The translations under genes were made by a program, and so were the position numbers. 64,000 nucleotides of DNA from Rhodopseudomonas pseudopalustris. Lineage in GTDB: Bacteria; Pseudomonadota; Alphaproteobacteria; Rhizobiales; Xanthobacteraceae. The notes under the pieces are model-generated. The model had not been told where the DNA came from. It ran no database searches and was given only the letters and a program-made list of their open reading frames with translations. The DNA is taken from the NCBI RefSeq assembly GCF_900110435.1, contig NZ_FODT01000006.1:248001-312000 (forward strand). The letters run 5' to 3'. Position 1 is the first letter of the stretch. Each line of letters starts with the position of its first letter. Positions 62,731 to 64,000 of the stretch are shown here, piece after piece.

Positions 62731-64000
62731 TTACAGCGGCAATTCCGGCTCGCGGCGGGCATTGCGGCGCGCATTGGTCGCCTGCGGCGAGGCGTTGGAG
62801 CGGATGAAGCTCCAGCGGATGTTCGGCGCCTCGATCGAATTCTGACGGATCACGATCTGGGTCGTGCGCCGCGGGCCCTCATTGCCGGCGAGGAACACGC
62901 TGTCTTCGAGATCGACCTTGTCGTCCAGTGCCTCGAACGTCCAGACCTCGCGGTTGGGCAGCACCAGCATCACCCCGTGGGCGTCGACGAGCCGGGTCGC
63001 CTTGATCGACGGATGCAAATGAAACCGCACCGCATAGTCGGCCTGCGCCGCGCGGTGGCGCCCGCCCTGCGCAGGCGACACCGTATCCTCGCCGTCGACC
63101 CGGCTGCCGTCATGCTTCACCATAATGACCCGCTGATGCAGGACGCCCAGTTTTCCGCGGTAGCCATCATGCGACATGGTCAGCAGCACGCCGCCCGCAA
63201 CCGCCTCGCGGCGGTTGTCGATCAGCGTCGGGCCGCTGACGATCGGCGCGCCCTGCAGCAGCCGCTTCATCGCCGAGCGCTCGATGAACTGGCAGGACGA
63301 GGTGTCGTGGCAGGCGACCGTGGAATGCGCCACGGTGCTGCGCGCGAAAGCCCGCCAGCTCTCGCGATTGGTGCCGGGCATTCCGCAATTGGTCACGATC
63401 CGGCACTGTCCGGATGACAATTCGAACGACAGGCAGCCGGCATGGGCGTCCTGGCTGACATTCGGCGGCGGCGGCAGGCCGGCGTCGACGATCACCAGCG
63501 TGGATCCGGCGTCGATCCGCTGGTAGCCGGAATGCGGCATACTCGGCATCGGCGTGCCGTGGCTGTCGTCATAGGCGAGCAGCGTCGCCAGCAGATCCGA
63601 CGGCGTGCCGCTCATGCCGTTGAACAAAGCGATGCTGCCGTCGCCATGGCGGAAGAACCGCAGCATCGGCATCATCCGGTCGATGGCATTGAGCAGCGCC
63701 GGCGGCGGGGCGATGTTGCGGGCGGCGAAAGTCTGCCGCAGCGGCAGCAGATCGATCAGCAATTCGATCAGCGCGCCGGGATTGCGCGACACATGCCCGC
63801 CATCGGGCAGCACCTGGCTCTGCAATTCCTCCGACAGCCGCTTGGTCGCGCCGCGGATGTTGCGCGCCTGATTGGCGAGGCAGAGCGCCGCATAGCACAG
63901 CGCGATCATCACCTGCAGCCGCGGCACGCCATCCGGCACGTCGAGCAGCGCATAGCGCAGCGCGCGAATCTCGCGGGTCAGGCCGCGCAGATAACGGCGA
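62731..64000 (-). CDS. Heparinase II/III family protein (5' end beyond the window)
   Basis: At least 423 residues are visible; the frame stays open to the right edge, so the N-terminus is missing. The visible part has a helical domain ([37 protein letters not shown]) and then a beta-rich region ([47 protein letters not shown]) typical of bacterial heparinase II/III-like polysaccharide lyases. Substrate unknown. It is transcribed toward purH, 100 bases away. Confidence 0.85.
   Translation of the reverse strand, partial: RRYLRGLTREIRALRYALLDVPDGVPRLQVMIALCYAALCLANQARNIRGATKRLSEELQSQVLPDGGHVSRNPGALIELLIDLLPLRQTFAARNIAPPPALLNAIDRMMPMLRFFRHGDGSIALFNGMSGTPSDLLATLLAYDDSHGTPMPSMPHSGYQRIDAGSTLVIVDAGLPPPPNVSQDAHAGCLSFELSSGQCRIVTNCGMPGTNRESWRAFARSTVAHSTVACHDTSSCQFIERSAMKRLLQGAPIVSGPTLIDNRREAVAGGVLLTMSHDGYRGKLGVLHQRVIMVKHDGSRVDGEDTVSPAQGGRHRAAQADYAVRFHLHPSIKATRLVDAHGVMLVLPNREVWTFEALDDKVDLEDSVFLAGNEGPRRTTQIVIRQNSIEAPNIRWSFIRSNASPQATNARRNARREPELPL

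Noticed and set aside
1-64000. CRISPR arrays, rRNA genes, intact transposases or prophage genes
   Set aside because: I saw no regularly spaced short repeats, no rRNA signature and no transposase or phage structural protein. The S24-type repressor at 5561 has no phage neighbours.

Overview
The window is GC-rich alphaproteobacterial chromosomal DNA. The gene set points to a Rhodopseudomonas palustris-like member of the Nitrobacteraceae (Bradyrhizobium relatives): a cbb3 oxidase operon in the fixNOQP-fixGHIS order, a kaiC-kaiB-histidine kinase cluster, and dispersed palindromic repeats of a kind I associate with this group. The species is inferred from gene content and not proven. There is no prophage, intact insertion sequence or CRISPR array.

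Layout. 1-8060: a DUF6460 protein and a MATE exporter, a beta- and an alpha-type carbonic anhydrase that both carry twin-arginine signals, a metallo-beta-lactamase fold hydrolase, pyrD with a DUF952 partner, an S24-type repressor, and a caspase-like protein without its catalytic pair. 8060-13230: an uncharacterised 579-residue protein with a terpene-cyclase-like DxDTTA motif, a nuclease-fold protein lacking two catalytic residues, an LssY-C protein and a class V aminotransferase. 13230-18280: a branched-chain amino acid type ABC transporter operon with a fused LivM-LivG subunit. 18280-29400: an MFS exporter, HtpX, an adenylate cyclase, a cytochrome P450, two SDR/acyl-CoA type enzymes, a c-di-GMP enzyme, and a DUF6455-cytochrome c pair. 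29400-37340: small hypothetical proteins, a large membrane GGDEF-EAL protein, a cytosolic gamma-glutamyltransferase-like protein, YccF, and tRNA-Arg(CCG) with a probable recombinase scar at its 3' end. 37340-40770: HWE kinase, KaiB and KaiC. 41160-50300: an Lrp regulator, two small proteins, and the complete fixNOQP-fixGHIS set under a perfect FixK/FNR box. 50700-64000: ketopantoate reductase, SDRs, a DsbA-fold isomerase, a DUF2239/GIY-YIG divergent pair around an 18-bp perfect palindrome, a glutathione transferase, a second (exported) gamma-glutamyltransferase, an MFS protein, DAHP synthase with an aromatic leader-peptide attenuator, purH, and a heparinase-like protein cut by the window end.

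How the genes work together. The fix block encodes a high-affinity terminal oxidase, its copper/redox assembly factors and its oxygen control. The kai block encodes a KaiA-less timing module with a likely output kinase. The liv block encodes one uptake system. The strongest regulatory signal is upstream of DAHP synthase: a promoter placing the +1 on the leader AUG, a 25-residue leader rich in Phe/Trp/Tyr, and mutually exclusive antiterminator and terminator hairpins. The most unusual proteins are the cyclase-like protein at 8477 and two apparent pseudoenzymes at 7176 and 10376.
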